In this document: piece after piece, positions 8,257 through 16,626 of the stretch
How the letters are laid out: each line of letters opens with the position of its first letter
Position numbering within the stretch: position 1 is the stretch's first letter
IMG/VR virus record: IMGVR_UViG_3300020156_000008
Location: 1 to 49,526 of that record
Length of the DNA: 49,526 nucleotides
Direction: 5' to 3' (one strand)
Source of the DNA: a virus
Notes under the pieces: model-generated
Databases searched by the model: none
What the model was told of the DNA's origin: nothing
The model's input: the letters and a program-made list of their open reading frames with translations, nothing else
Position numbers and translations under genes: made by a program

Positions 8257-8664
8257 ATGACAAAGATGATTGAACTGTATGCTTTCGTTCACTCGATCGA
8301 AAACGGAGTAGTGACATTGTCACCTGGTGACTCCGATGTTCGGCGTGAACGAATCTCGATTCTGGATGTGAACATCGTGCCGGACAGAACGATCGCCAGG
8401 AGGGCTCTGATTCAGATCCCCGAATACTTGGCGATCGGCAAAGGTCTGAAGAAAGCTGAGGAAGAAATTGTTCAGCTTTCCGATGAGGATCAACAACTGC
8501 TCGATGAATTGGTGAAGGAGGAGTCTTCACGGGTTGTGCGAATGCAACCGATTCGTCGACCGGCTCACCGTCAACAGAACATCTTGCTGGCTCACTCAGT
8601 GAAGTCAGCATTCGAGAAGTTCAAGGAGGAGATCGAATCCCTGGATGAAAATATCCAGATCTGA
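8257..8664 (+). CDS. Unknown early protein (135 aa)
   Basis: The frame opens at 8233, but GGAGAAAG stands just before the ATG at 8257 (MTKMIELYAF), which I take as the start. The first third looks beta-rich; the rest is charged and helical and could form a coiled coil (KKAEEEIVQLSDEDQQLLDE). No family recognised. It lies directly upstream of the Sak4-like gene. Confidence 0.72.
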   Translation: MTKMIELYAFVHSIENGVVTLSPGDSDVRRERISILDVNIVPDRTIARRALIQIPEYLAIGKGLKKAEEEIVQLSDEDQQLLDELVKEESSRVVRMQPIRRPAHRQQNILLAHSVKSAFEKFKEEIESLDENIQI

Positions 8665-8696
8665 TTCACTCGCTCGCGACAATAAGGAAACAAAGA

Positions 8697-9746
8697 ATGG
8701 CCACTCTTGCCGACAAACCAATGGATGAAATCAAGAATGCGATTCACTTGCTATTGGTGGGTCCAAGTAAGGTCGGCAAGACCGACTATGTTGCTGATGC
8801 TGTGAAGGATGGATTCACGGTGTTATACGTGGACAATGATAATGGGCTTAACACGCTGTTAAAGAAGATCGGAAACGATGAAGCGGCGAAGGCACGTTGT
8901 CACTACGTGAGCACTTTGAATCTGTGGGAGTTCACAGTTAATTTCTTTGCGAAGACTCGATTCCAATGGAATGAAACCAAGGATTCACTATTCAGTGCGT
9001 CATCGGCAGCCGATGAAGATGACATACTGGAAATTTATCCGAAGCAAATTCCATTCGGAGTCATCATTGTTCTCGATAGCTGGACTAGTCTCTGCTTGCA
9101 GTTGCTCAAGGATTCAGCCGAAAAGAACAATGTCGCCTTCGAGAACTTCAATGAAGCTGGGCAAGCAGCCTATGGTGATGCGAATCGGCGGGCTACTGTC
9201 GTTTGCTCAAACATTCAGGCTTTCCCCGGTCACGTCATTGTGCAGGCTCATCCTGAATTTTTCGAGAGGATGGAGAAGCCCAAGGGAGTCGCGAAGGACA
9301 TTAAAGCGAAGGACATGATTATCAAAGAGAACATCATGATTCCTTCGTCCGTCTCTCGTCCGCATGGTTACAACATGGCCAAGTACTTCAATGAAGTTGG
9401 CTGGATGCGAATCGGCGCAATGGGAGATTTTAAGCTTGACTTTCGCCAAATGTCTGATAGAATAGGCGGAGGTAGTGCTGGCAAAGATGGCGATCCGAAA
9501 AAGGATCTCCGATTCAGCCAGCTAGTACCAGTCAAGTCAGTTCCCGATGGGTGGATTCGTACCATCAAGGCAGCTGGCCTGAAAGAAGAAGCTCGAATCG
9601 CGGCTGAAGAAAAAGCCCGAATCGCTGCCGAAAAGGCGGAAGCCGCTAAGCTTGCCAAGCAGCAAGCCGGCGGGGCCGCTAACAAACCTGCGCAGGGAAT
9701 CACGACACCTGCGAAACCGGGTGGACTTTTGTCGGGAAAAAAGTAA
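8697..9746 (+). CDS. Sak4-like RecA-fold ATPase (phage AAA_24 type)
   Basis: A 349-residue P-loop protein. Walker A GPSKVGKTD lies at 22-30 and a Walker B strand IIVLDSWT has Asp127. The order and length fit the phage AAA_24 family that includes Sak4-type single-strand annealing and RecA-core ATPases. The C-terminal 55 residues are a Lys/Ala/Glu repeat (EEARIAAEEKARIAAEKAEA) followed by a Gly/Pro tail, probably a helix plus a flexible end. Context supports recombination: it lies between the nuclease at 6488 and the putative ssDNA-binding gene at 9797. AAGGAAAC precedes the ATG. Confidence 0.82.
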   Translation: MATLADKPMDEIKNAIHLLLVGPSKVGKTDYVADAVKDGFTVLYVDNDNGLNTLLKKIGNDEAAKARCHYVSTLNLWEFTVNFFAKTRFQWNETKDSLFSASSAADEDDILEIYPKQIPFGVIIVLDSWTSLCLQLLKDSAEKNNVAFENFNEAGQAAYGDANRRATVVCSNIQAFPGHVIVQAHPEFFERMEKPKGVAKDIKAKDMIIKENIMIPSSVSRPHGYNMAKYFNEVGWMRIGAMGDFKLDFRQMSDRIGGGSAGKDGDPKKDLRFSQLVPVKSVPDGWIRTIKAAGLKEEARIAAEEKARIAAEKAEAAKLAKQQAGGAANKPAQGITTPAKPGGLLSGKK

Positions 9747-9796
9747 ACTGAATCAACCAAACAACCAACCAAACAGACAAACCAAAGGAAACAGAC

Positions 9797-10396
9797 ATGC
9801 GTTCTTTCACTCAGACTCTTCTCGCTTCCGGCTCGCTCATGGCTTTCGCTGCTCGCGCTGCTGATGATTCCCTGGCCAGCATGACTCTTGCCGACTTCGC
9901 CGACATGGATACCGATGAGATCAAGGCTCTTGACTCATTGCTCTTTCCGGCAGGCGTCTACGGTGTGCGTATCACCCAGGCTCAACTCGGCATGAATGAG
10001 TCGGACCCGAACAAGATCGACGAGAAGACCGGCCTGCCCTACCCGCCGCTGTTCTACGTCGAATTCAAGTACGAAGTCCTCGAAGCCGAGCCGATCGATC
10101 GTTCGCTTGATGTTGATTCGCTGGTCGGCCGTGTGATCACGGATCGTCACACGTTCTGGCCGTCGAACTTCAAGGACCAGATCGGTCTGCTCAAGGGCAA
10201 GTACAAGAAGGCTGGACTCAGCATCGACGGCAAAGTTGGTGGCATGGAAGGTGGCGAACCTGGCTGGATCGATGGCGCCGTGGATCATATCATGGTCCTG
10301 CGAGTCAAGACCAGCAAGCCGAACTCCGAAGGCATGCAGCGCAACTTCTATGACTGGGCTCAGGTTCAGTCCGCAGAAGACGCTGAAGCGGCTTAA
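9797..10396 (+). CDS. Probable ssDNA-binding-like protein with a signal-peptide-like leader (199 aa)
   Basis: Placement after the Sak4-like gene and the body of the protein (FPAGVYGVRI, then VEFKYEVLE, then VGRVITDR) resemble phage OB-fold ssDNA-binding proteins of the DUF669 type; this is moderate inference. Oddly, the first 22 residues (MRSFTQTLLASGSLMAFAAR) read as a Sec-type signal peptide, and the strong AAAGGAAA site fixes this start. The same leader pattern followed by ADDS opens the protein at 45288. The upstream leader is almost free of G and T (CCAAACAACCAACCAAACAG) and so unstructured, and a UUCG-loop terminator follows the gene. Both suggest high expression. Confidence 0.72.
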   Translation: MRSFTQTLLASGSLMAFAARAADDSLASMTLADFADMDTDEIKALDSLLFPAGVYGVRITQAQLGMNESDPNKIDEKTGLPYPPLFYVEFKYEVLEAEPIDRSLDVDSLVGRVITDRHTFWPSNFKDQIGLLKGKYKKAGLSIDGKVGGMEGGEPGWIDGAVDHIMVLRVKTSKPNSEGMQRNFYDWAQVQSAEDAEAA

Positions 10397-10430
10397 CCGC
10401 CGGCTGGCTGACTCACAATTGAGTGAGGGT

Positions 10431-10458
10431 GGAAGGGGCTTCGGCTCCTTCCATTTTT
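10431..10458 (+). terminator. Rho-independent terminator with UUCG loop
   Basis: Stem GGAAGGGGC / GCTCCTTCC (10431-10439 with 10444-10452, one G-T pair), loop TTCG, then ATTTTTG. This ends the transcript of the 199-aa gene. Confidence 0.85.
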
Positions 10459-10486
10459 GTCTTGTACATTTTCAAAGGGAATCAAG

Positions 10487-10900
10487 ATGATTGAGGATAT
10501 GCGAATCGTCGATATCGATCAACGCTACAACCGGGCGATAGCCATTGGCCGGACTGGCAATGAGACTGTCTTCGGACTCGCAATCCGTAGGCAGGAGCGT
10601 GATCGTACCTATTGGTGCTTTTACATGTCTGTGACTCGCGCTCAGTTTGAAGTACTGAATCGTCACATGCACAGCGAAGAAGACCCTGGGTTCTCTTTCT
10701 TGGGAATCGGCAATCCGACCATTTCAGTACCGGAATTGCTGTGCGACAAGTTCTTATTGGAGCCGCCGGTACTTTGGACAGGGATTCACGTCGATCAGCA
10801 AGCCATCGGACTCGGTACTGGTGATGAAATCATCGCCTTTCTTGTTACGTTCTGTAACTCGATTCTTGAGATGGTGGAGAAATCACCGTGCCTATCGTAA
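10487..10900 (+). CDS. Unknown protein (137 aa)
   Basis: The frame opens at 10457, but AAAGGGAATC just before ATG 10487 (MIEDMRIVDI) gives the better start. It looks globular, with several aromatic residues (YWCFYMSVTRAQFEVL). No family recognised. It overlaps the next gene by 13 bases. Confidence 0.7.
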   Translation: MIEDMRIVDIDQRYNRAIAIGRTGNETVFGLAIRRQERDRTYWCFYMSVTRAQFEVLNRHMHSEEDPGFSFLGIGNPTISVPELLCDKFLLEPPVLWTGIHVDQQAIGLGTGDEIIAFLVTFCNSILEMVEKSPCLS

Positions 10901-11550
10901 ACAGAAGGATGCAACTCCTCGTATTTGAGGATGCAGTGGGAATCAGCGATGGATATAAAGGCATTTGGAAATCACTACTCGAACGATCCGGACTGGGAGA
11001 AGGAAGCGTTCGAGTCGTTATACGATCCGCGTATCGTACCTTTCCGAAGAACAAGTTGCTTGAATGGAGAAAGACTCGAAAGTCTCCAGGATTCAACTCA
11101 AGTGTCGGAATGCAGAATCAAATCCGAGCTTGGGTCCGCGATGCCATTGCATATCATAACGCTGATGGCGTGCTTTGCATGGACCCTTCACTGCTATTTC
11201 TACTTAATCCAGATTGGAATCAATGCACTCTGGACCGCCTCCGTGGTGGGGTGTATATTACTATGGGGATTCCTTGGGTGGTTAGTCTACCTGTCTCGGC
11301 GTGGCACAATAAGGCCAAGGCCAAGGACATAGCGAAGCTGAATGAAGGCTTCGTCGAGAAGGGAGACTTTGAAGAGTATCGTGAATCGCAAGAGGGCGAA
11401 GAGAACGACCTCGATGAGGACGAAGAACACTCGATGGAATGGCATGATCCGATCGTAGTGCCATATGGTCGAATCGTTTTGCAATTCGACATGGAGAAAA
11501 TGAGCCGGCTTCTGAGTCGCAAAGCTCAACAGGAGTTGATTCGTGGATAA
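10888..11550 (+). CDS. Unknown protein upstream of the polymerase (220 aa)
   Basis: GTG start at 10888; an internal ATG at 10909 is an alternative. Residues 1-140 look globular with a conserved-looking core (GVYITMGIPWVVSLPVSAW). A highly acidic patch near 165-185 (GEENDLDEDEEHS) separates it from a hydrophobic C-terminal segment. Its place next to the polymerase suggests a replication or nucleotide role, but I cannot name it. Confidence 0.7.
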   Translation: MPIVNRRMQLLVFEDAVGISDGYKGIWKSLLERSGLGEGSVRVVIRSAYRTFPKNKLLEWRKTRKSPGFNSSVGMQNQIRAWVRDAIAYHNADGVLCMDPSLLFLLNPDWNQCTLDRLRGGVYITMGIPWVVSLPVSAWHNKAKAKDIAKLNEGFVEKGDFEEYRESQEGEENDLDEDEEHSMEWHDPIVVPYGRIVLQFDMEKMSRLLSRKAQQELIRG

Positions 11551-11752
11551 GTTCTTCTACTATGAGCTTGATTTTGCCCGTCGCTGGATTCCAAAGTTAG
11601 AGCATTCGGAGCCGCTGCCAAAAAAGACAGTGACTCGCAGCCAGATCTGGAAAGTGAATGATTGTCCAGGAATGGATATTGATTCACTAGTGATTTTGCG
11701 ACCGGCCCCAGCTGTTCCACTTGAAGATTGGGAGACAATTGATGATAGGTGA
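11543..11752 (+). CDS. Small protein of unknown function (69 aa)
   Basis: GTG start at 11543 with AGGAG eight bases upstream, overlapping the previous gene by eight bases. The product is rich in aromatic residues at its start (FFYYELDFARRW). Unknown. Confidence 0.6.
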   Translation: MDKFFYYELDFARRWIPKLEHSEPLPKKTVTRSQIWKVNDCPGMDIDSLVILRPAPAVPLEDWETIDDR

Positions 11753-11876
11753 TCCGACATTCTGGGAACGAGTCATGATGTTCGCCATCATCTACGATGC
11801 ATTGGTGAATACCATTCTTATGGTTGCCTTCCTGACAGTTTGCTACGTCGCAAATACAAGACGAAATGGTGATTGA
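11742..11876 (+). CDS. 44-residue membrane micropeptide
   Basis: ATG at 11742 inside the end of the previous gene, with GGGAG upstream, and stop at 11874-11876 just before the polymerase start. The product begins MIGDPTFWERVMMFAIIYDA and continues as one membrane helix (VNTILMVAFLTVCYV) with a basic tail. It fits the habit of this genome of placing tiny membrane proteins between enzymes. Confidence 0.55.
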   Translation: MIGDPTFWERVMMFAIIYDALVNTILMVAFLTVCYVANTRRNGD

Positions 11877-11879
11877 GTC

Positions 11880-14024
11880 ATGCAGATTGAACGCTTCATT
11901 TGTTGGGATAAGCAGTATTGCAACTTTGCAAGACAATGGTTGAGTCAATGTGTCCTCATATCAGTTGACATTGAGACGATTCCATTCGACAAAAAGAAGC
12001 CAGGTGTCTTCTGCATTACCATCATCACCTATACTGGAATCACGCAAGATGGAATCATTAAATCATTCTGTTTGCCGCTCCAGAATGGCAAGAGTCCACT
12101 CGCTGGAGTACCAACCGAAATTGAATACATTGTAGAAACGATTCGCTATCTCAATGACCTGCCGATTCGCTTTACATTGCAGAATGGGGTTTACGATTGC
12201 GCGTGGTTTCTGTACTATGGTTGGCCTTTACGAAACTACGCTTATGATTCCATGTCACTTTGGTGGGCTCGCTATCCTGACCTTCCCAGACGACTCGATT
12301 TCATTTCGTCCGTTCTTCTAGACGACTATCAATATTGGAAGGGCGATCGCAAGTCAGAAGACTTCATCGAATACTGTAACTATGGTATGCAGGACACTGA
12401 GTCGACTCTCCGCAACACCATCAAACTGCTGAAGATGGCAGAGCATGATGAACGGATGCGAGTCAACTTCTTCCATGCCCATCTTCGCAGTCTCGCCGGA
12501 CTGGAAATGTCAGCGCAGGGTATCGCCGTTGATGAATCAGTCATGAAACAAATCGGAGAATCCCTTAATGTTGAAGCTACTAAAGCACTTGATTCGCTGC
12601 GTTATCTCGTCGGAGATGAAGGATTCAATCCCAACTCCCCACCCCAAAAGAAACACCTTATATACGAGATACTTGGCGCACCCAAGCGAAATGCGAAAGG
12701 GCGTTTTGTTAAGCGACTCGCTGACGCTTCAACAGGAGCAATCGCTTTACGAGCAATGCGCGCTGACCATCCAATCTTCCGGCGAGTCGCCAATGCTCTC
12801 ATTGACGCTCTCACCCCAGCTAAGCAGATCAGTAATGTCGTTGGCCTTGCGAGATTTCCAGGGGGATCAACGGGCTCTCGATTCCTTACGAGTTATGATG
12901 GCGTCGGGACAACCACCAGCCGATTCAGTAGTCGTGGTTCCGCGTTCGGTCATGGTGGCAATGCTCAGAATGTTCGTAAGAATTACCGTCGATTCGGAAG
13001 AGCTGATCTTGGACACTTCCTTGTCGAGATCGACTTCTCTGCTGCAGACGATGTATTCGTCGCATTTGAATCAAGAGAGCCAAAGAAGATCGAACTCGTC
13101 CGCAGCGGCAAAGACACACACGCAACCAACGCCCTAATCTTTTTCAGTAATTGGACGTATGATGAAATCATTAAGGGTAAGAAGGCTAGTGACCCACGAG
13201 TCGTTCACCCTATTACCGGCGTTCGGCAGATCACGAAGAAGGTTGTGCATGGGACTCACTATCTCATGGCAGGGTTGACTCTGCTCAATTCTGCAGGGCG
13301 TGAAGCAATCGTCGCAGCAGCACTAGAGAATGGACATGAAGATGCAGGTAGATGGACTCAGCAGGAACTCGTTCACTTCTGTGATGCTCTATCACATCGC
13401 TTTCGATTGCACTATCCTCGATTCCAGCTCGAGTCCGATAGTATTGATTCTTGGTATCGCGAACTTCGACGCGAAGTCGTTAAAACTGGGGGCTTCTACA
13501 CGCCTTTCAGATATTTTCAGCGATTCAGTGCTGATCCAAATGATGACTCAACACTCCGCGCCGTGGCTGCAACTGCTGGACAGGCTGGTACCGCCGGCCG
13601 AATCAATATGGTCGTGGATGAATTGTGTCATGGATTTATCCCCTCTCGATTCAGAGATGGCGACAATCCACATAGAGACGCACGACCCAATCGCATTAGT
13701 CCACAACTTAACGGGATATCGATCCGACTACAGACTCACGACTCGATCACCTTCGATGTTAATCCCGAACATCCACGTTGGCTGGAAGGACTCGAAGGTG
13801 TGTTCGAAACCTTCCGTCGCCCAGTCATTGTCTATGATGAGGAAGTACAAGTCGGAATTGAGGCAGACGCGTCGATTCACTGGGCAGGAAAAGAGGGAAT
13901 CACTATCGATAATCCGATCGATCTCCTCAAACCTTTCCTGAGAAAAGACAAAGAAGGCAATGTTCTTGAGGGTGAGGTTGAGTCATCATGGCTTGAGAAA
14001 ATGTCTTTGAAAAACGCCGCCTGA
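11880..14024 (+). CDS. Family A DNA polymerase (T7/Pol I type) with 3'-5' exonuclease
   Basis: A 714-residue replicative polymerase. Exonuclease motifs are intact: Exo I VDIET (Asp30, Glu32), Exo II NGVYD (Asp106), Exo III YGMQD (Tyr168, Asp172). Polymerase motif A is EIDFSAADDV with Asp385. Motif B is RQITKKVVHGTHY, with Arg449, Lys453/454 and Tyr461 at the template-fingers positions. Motif C is THDSIT with His620-Asp621. The usual HDE of motif C is HDS here, and motif A lacks the common SxIELR form. Length is close to T7 DNA polymerase (704 aa). It follows the 44-aa gene by three bases. GANTC sites are frequent throughout the gene. Confidence 0.95.
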   Translation: MQIERFICWDKQYCNFARQWLSQCVLISVDIETIPFDKKKPGVFCITIITYTGITQDGIIKSFCLPLQNGKSPLAGVPTEIEYIVETIRYLNDLPIRFTLQNGVYDCAWFLYYGWPLRNYAYDSMSLWWARYPDLPRRLDFISSVLLDDYQYWKGDRKSEDFIEYCNYGMQDTESTLRNTIKLLKMAEHDERMRVNFFHAHLRSLAGLEMSAQGIAVDESVMKQIGESLNVEATKALDSLRYLVGDEGFNPNSPPQKKHLIYEILGAPKRNAKGRFVKRLADASTGAIALRAMRADHPIFRRVANALIDALTPAKQISNVVGLARFPGGSTGSRFLTSYDGVGTTTSRFSSRGSAFGHGGNAQNVRKNYRRFGRADLGHFLVEIDFSAADDVFVAFESREPKKIELVRSGKDTHATNALIFFSNWTYDEIIKGKKASDPRVVHPITGVRQITKKVVHGTHYLMAGLTLLNSAGREAIVAAALENGHEDAGRWTQQELVHFCDALSHRFRLHYPRFQLESDSIDSWYRELRREVVKTGGFYTPFRYFQRFSADPNDDSTLRAVAATAGQAGTAGRINMVVDELCHGFIPSRFRDGDNPHRDARPNRISPQLNGISIRLQTHDSITFDVNPEHPRWLEGLEGVFETFRRPVIVYDEEVQVGIEADASIHWAGKEGITIDNPIDLLKPFLRKDKEGNVLEGEVESSWLEKMSLKNAA

Positions 14025-14028
14025 CCAC

Positions 14029-14064
14029 TTGCATGTAATTCTCGACTCCCTCATACTATGAGGG
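14029..14064 (+). promoter_or_regulatory. Candidate promoter with a dyad over its -10
   Basis: TTGCAT (14029-14034), a 17-bp spacer and CATACT (14052-14057) precede the gene at 14113. The -10 lies inside a perfect inverted repeat CCCTCAT-ACT-ATGAGGG (14048-14064), so the site could be an operator or a 5' hairpin. Confidence 0.35.
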
Positions 14065-14112
14065 TTGACAATCAACAAAGGCCCAGAGTGGCTTCAAACG
14101 AAAGGATGACTC

Positions 14113-14349
14113 ATGTCTCGTGTAAACCCGAACATGGCCGCTCTTGCTAGTGGTCTTACGAATCCCATCGACGTCACGACGCCGGCAACGAACAAGCTGA
14201 AGATTCGAGCAGTGCGTGATGCGCTAACGTCCGAAGAGTCGAATCAGAGTGAGCTGCGCCTCTTCACTGACAAGATGGACCCTGCTGCTCGACTCGGCCT
14301 GTACGTGATCCTGACTGCCCTAGAAAACGCGGTCGCGAACGAAGCCTGA
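14113..14349 (+). CDS. Small unknown protein (78 aa)
   Basis: ATG at 14113 after AAAGGATGACTC. A 78-residue Ala/Thr/Asn-rich product with an amphipathic C-terminal helix (GLYVILTALENAVANEA). It is isolated from the genes on both sides by untranslated sequence with dyads, so it may be separately controlled. Unknown function. Confidence 0.7.
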   Translation: MSRVNPNMAALASGLTNPIDVTTPATNKLKIRAVRDALTSEESNQSELRLFTDKMDPAARLGLYVILTALENAVANEA

Positions 14350-14358
14350 TCGACGAGA

Positions 14359-14521
14359 TTGGTTGTTGAGTCTCTGGTCCTCCCGAGATTCCGACCAACG
14401 GGGGAGGGGATTTATGGCGAGTGGGTCCCCTCCCCTACGAATACTGACGGTGTCCTCTAGTCCCGTCAGTCGGTGAGTCACAGACTAGCGATGGTGCTCT
14501 TCAGGATGTCTGTGACTCACC
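14359..14521 (+). ncRNA. Candidate structured RNA: four consecutive stem-loops
   Basis: The gap between 14350 and 14545 holds four back-to-back inverted repeats. SL1: TTGGT / ACCAA (14359-14363 with 14394-14398) continued by GAGTCTC / GAGATTC (68-74 with 85-91, one G-T pair). SL2: GGGGAGGGGA / TCCCCTCCCC (14401-14410 with 14426-14435, perfect). SL3: ACTGACGG / CCGTCAGT (14443-14450 with 14463-14470, perfect). SL4: GGTGAGTCACAGAC / GTCTGTGACTCACC (14472-14485 with 14508-14521, perfect). None has a clear U-tract, so they are not ordinary terminators. It could be a 5' regulatory RNA for the kinase gene, a free RNA, or an origin-type DNA structure. Confidence 0.5.
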
Positions 14522-14545
14522 ACCTTTTCAACCGGGAGCAAGCGC

Positions 14546-15142
14546 ATGAAAATCAGAATAGTTACCTTCAATGGACCGATGAAATGTGGTAAAAGTTGGG
14601 TATGCGATCGACTTCCAGAACGCTTCCCCAATACGCGATTCGAGAGGGTTTCCTTCCAGGATGCACTCGCTCGTGGGACACTGGCACTGCTCGGACTCAG
14701 TCCTGCCATTTATGGAACAGACGCTTATGCTGAGTTCAAAGAGACTCAGTACTACGGGCGCACTGGTCGGGAATGGATGATTTTCTTCAGTGAATCAGCT
14801 AAGGTCGGCAACCCGACCATTGACATGGCTGACGAGCATCCAAACATTTGGACTGATGTGATGCTAGACTCGATTCGTCGTCAGCATTTCACTCACCGCA
14901 GCGGTACTGTCTATCTCGCTGATTCCAATGGCTTCGGCGACGAACTGGACTACCTGAGAGGACGCGAAGATGTCGATGTGCTTGCTTGCTCAATTGAGCC
15001 TCCTGATTCGCCTGTCCGTGGTAGCACATACCCTAATGACAGCCGATTCAATCTCGCACATAAATGTGCTGTTGTTGCAGAAGATTCCAACCTACTGCTC
15101 GACCGCGTCAGTGCCGCACTCCAAAGAAGGAACTGGGTATAA
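14546..15142 (+). CDS. Deoxynucleoside monophosphate kinase-like protein
   Basis: A 198-residue P-loop protein: GPMKCGKSW at 10-18, then SFQDALARG and a YYGRTGREWMIFFSE segment typical of phage dNMP kinases (T4 gene 1 type). It would phosphorylate dNMPs to feed phage DNA synthesis. GGGAGCAAG precedes the ATG. It is the first gene after the stem-loop array, and its stop overlaps the next start by one base (TAATG). Confidence 0.78.
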   Translation: MKIRIVTFNGPMKCGKSWVCDRLPERFPNTRFERVSFQDALARGTLALLGLSPAIYGTDAYAEFKETQYYGRTGREWMIFFSESAKVGNPTIDMADEHPNIWTDVMLDSIRRQHFTHRSGTVYLADSNGFGDELDYLRGREDVDVLACSIEPPDSPVRGSTYPNDSRFNLAHKCAVVAEDSNLLLDRVSAALQRRNWV

Positions 15143-16596
15143 TGAATCAACAGCCGGCCTCCCCATATAATGAATGGCACGAGTTGCTGGCTGATGCTCG
15201 ATTCTCTCCTTCTTCAGAAGCATTGCAAGATTACCTGAAACTGTGTGAGGGGTTGGAATCACCAACCCCTTATCACATTTGGAGCTTTATCAGCCTGATG
15301 GCTGCGCTCTGTGGTGATAACATTGCATTGACTCACGGTCCTATGGGCCGCGAACGTCTGAATCTTGGAATCGTACTCACCGGCATACCTGCGATTCGCA
15401 AATCAACCGCACTGACTGTGATGCAAAAATTCGCCGAAGGACTCCCAATCGCATACGGCCCCACGGATACGGCTGGTCAGCGACAGGGAATCATGAGCGC
15501 GATGATGCCACGGTGGCAGAAGGACCAGATCGATGAAACCTCGCCGACGGATATCAGCGTTACGACGCTTGAGGAACTTGCTCAATTCGATTCGGACTCG
15601 ATTGTCGCCAAACTCCCCAATCCGCTGGACCGGCGATCGTCTGAGATTTATTTCGTTGCGAAGGAACTTGGCCGACTCATCGCCTCTTCCTCGCGTGAGT
15701 TATTCGATTTCTTCACCGACGGAATGGACGGCGAAACCTTTCATTATCAACTGAAGAATCAAGTCACCAAAATCCACAATCCCTTGATGAACTTGTTGGG
15801 AGCAACGACTCCGACTTCATTGGGAACGATGCTGCCAAAAGGCGGTGAATCGCATGGATTTCTCAGCCGACTCATTTTCGTGCACGCTCCTCACATTGAT
15901 AAGATTGTTCCGATTCCAAAGCAATGGGGCGATCGTGAGCAGCATATTCGCAAGACGTTGCACGAACGAATCCTTCAGGTACTCGCCAATAGTCAGGAAG
16001 AAATAGGGCTGAGTCAAGGGGCTCGGGAGACCTATGAAGACTTGTATGTCTATCAACCTGCTACGTCTGACATACGCCTTCAGGCATATATGGGTAGACG
16101 GGCAAAGCATCTGCTCAAGATTGCCGCTATCCTCGCGTTGCTTCGCTGTGATGCCTCTGTGTCGGTCATAGCGGCTGACCTGCGGCTTTCTCACGCCTTG
16201 CTGGTACTGACAGAGCGGACGATGGATCGCGCGTTCTATGGCCTTGATATGGGCCTTTATTCGCGGGTCTTATGCGCCGTCACGGAATTAGCGGAGGGTT
16301 CACCGGAAGGGAGGGTATCGGTCAATGAGATTCAACAGTATGCCGGACACCTTGCTCCTAAGCATACGTTGAATGAGTTACTTGAATCACTTGTTATCCA
16401 AGGCAAGCTGAAAGCAGTGAGCCAGCGAGCGGATCATGCCGAGTGGACACTGAATACTGAAATGTTTGACTTAGGTACTAGTCGACTCCGCAATGCCTTC
16501 AAGGCAGGAGGCGAAGGTTTGCCGAAGGCAGATGAATTCAGGACTCACAAAGTTGGCGTCCAAGCCGTAGTCACAAAAAAGGGGAACGCTGGTTGA
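15142..16596 (+). CDS. DUF3987-like primase/helicase candidate (484 aa)
   Basis: The frame opens at 15064, but ATG at 15142 (MNQQPASPYN) overlaps the kinase stop and has AAGAAGGAAC upstream, so I use it. The N-terminal part has a P-loop-like GIPAIRKST (81-89), and the overall order resembles DUF3987 proteins, which are often annotated as the primase/helicase of phage and plasmid replicons. The middle contains FFTDGMDGE and LLGATTPTSL segments typical of that family. The C-terminal 120 residues look like a winged-helix region. No other primase is visible, so this is the best candidate. Confidence 0.65.
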   Translation: MNQQPASPYNEWHELLADARFSPSSEALQDYLKLCEGLESPTPYHIWSFISLMAALCGDNIALTHGPMGRERLNLGIVLTGIPAIRKSTALTVMQKFAEGLPIAYGPTDTAGQRQGIMSAMMPRWQKDQIDETSPTDISVTTLEELAQFDSDSIVAKLPNPLDRRSSEIYFVAKELGRLIASSSRELFDFFTDGMDGETFHYQLKNQVTKIHNPLMNLLGATTPTSLGTMLPKGGESHGFLSRLIFVHAPHIDKIVPIPKQWGDREQHIRKTLHERILQVLANSQEEIGLSQGARETYEDLYVYQPATSDIRLQAYMGRRAKHLLKIAAILALLRCDASVSVIAADLRLSHALLVLTERTMDRAFYGLDMGLYSRVLCAVTELAEGSPEGRVSVNEIQQYAGHLAPKHTLNELLESLVIQGKLKAVSQRADHAEWTLNTEMFDLGTSRLRNAFKAGGEGLPKADEFRTHKVGVQAVVTKKGNAG

Positions 16597-16615
16597 ATCC
16601 GGCGCTCCCCTTTTT
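16576..16615. terminator. Bidirectional terminator between convergent arms
   Basis: AAAAAGGGGAACGCTGG, loop TTGAAT, CCGGCGCTCCCCTTTTT: a 17-bp stem with two G-T pairs flanked by A and T runs, so it can stop transcription from both sides. It overlaps the last codons of the gene ending at 16596 and lies 12 bases before the end of the leftward arm. Confidence 0.9.
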
Positions 16616-16626
16616 ATTTGTCTAGA

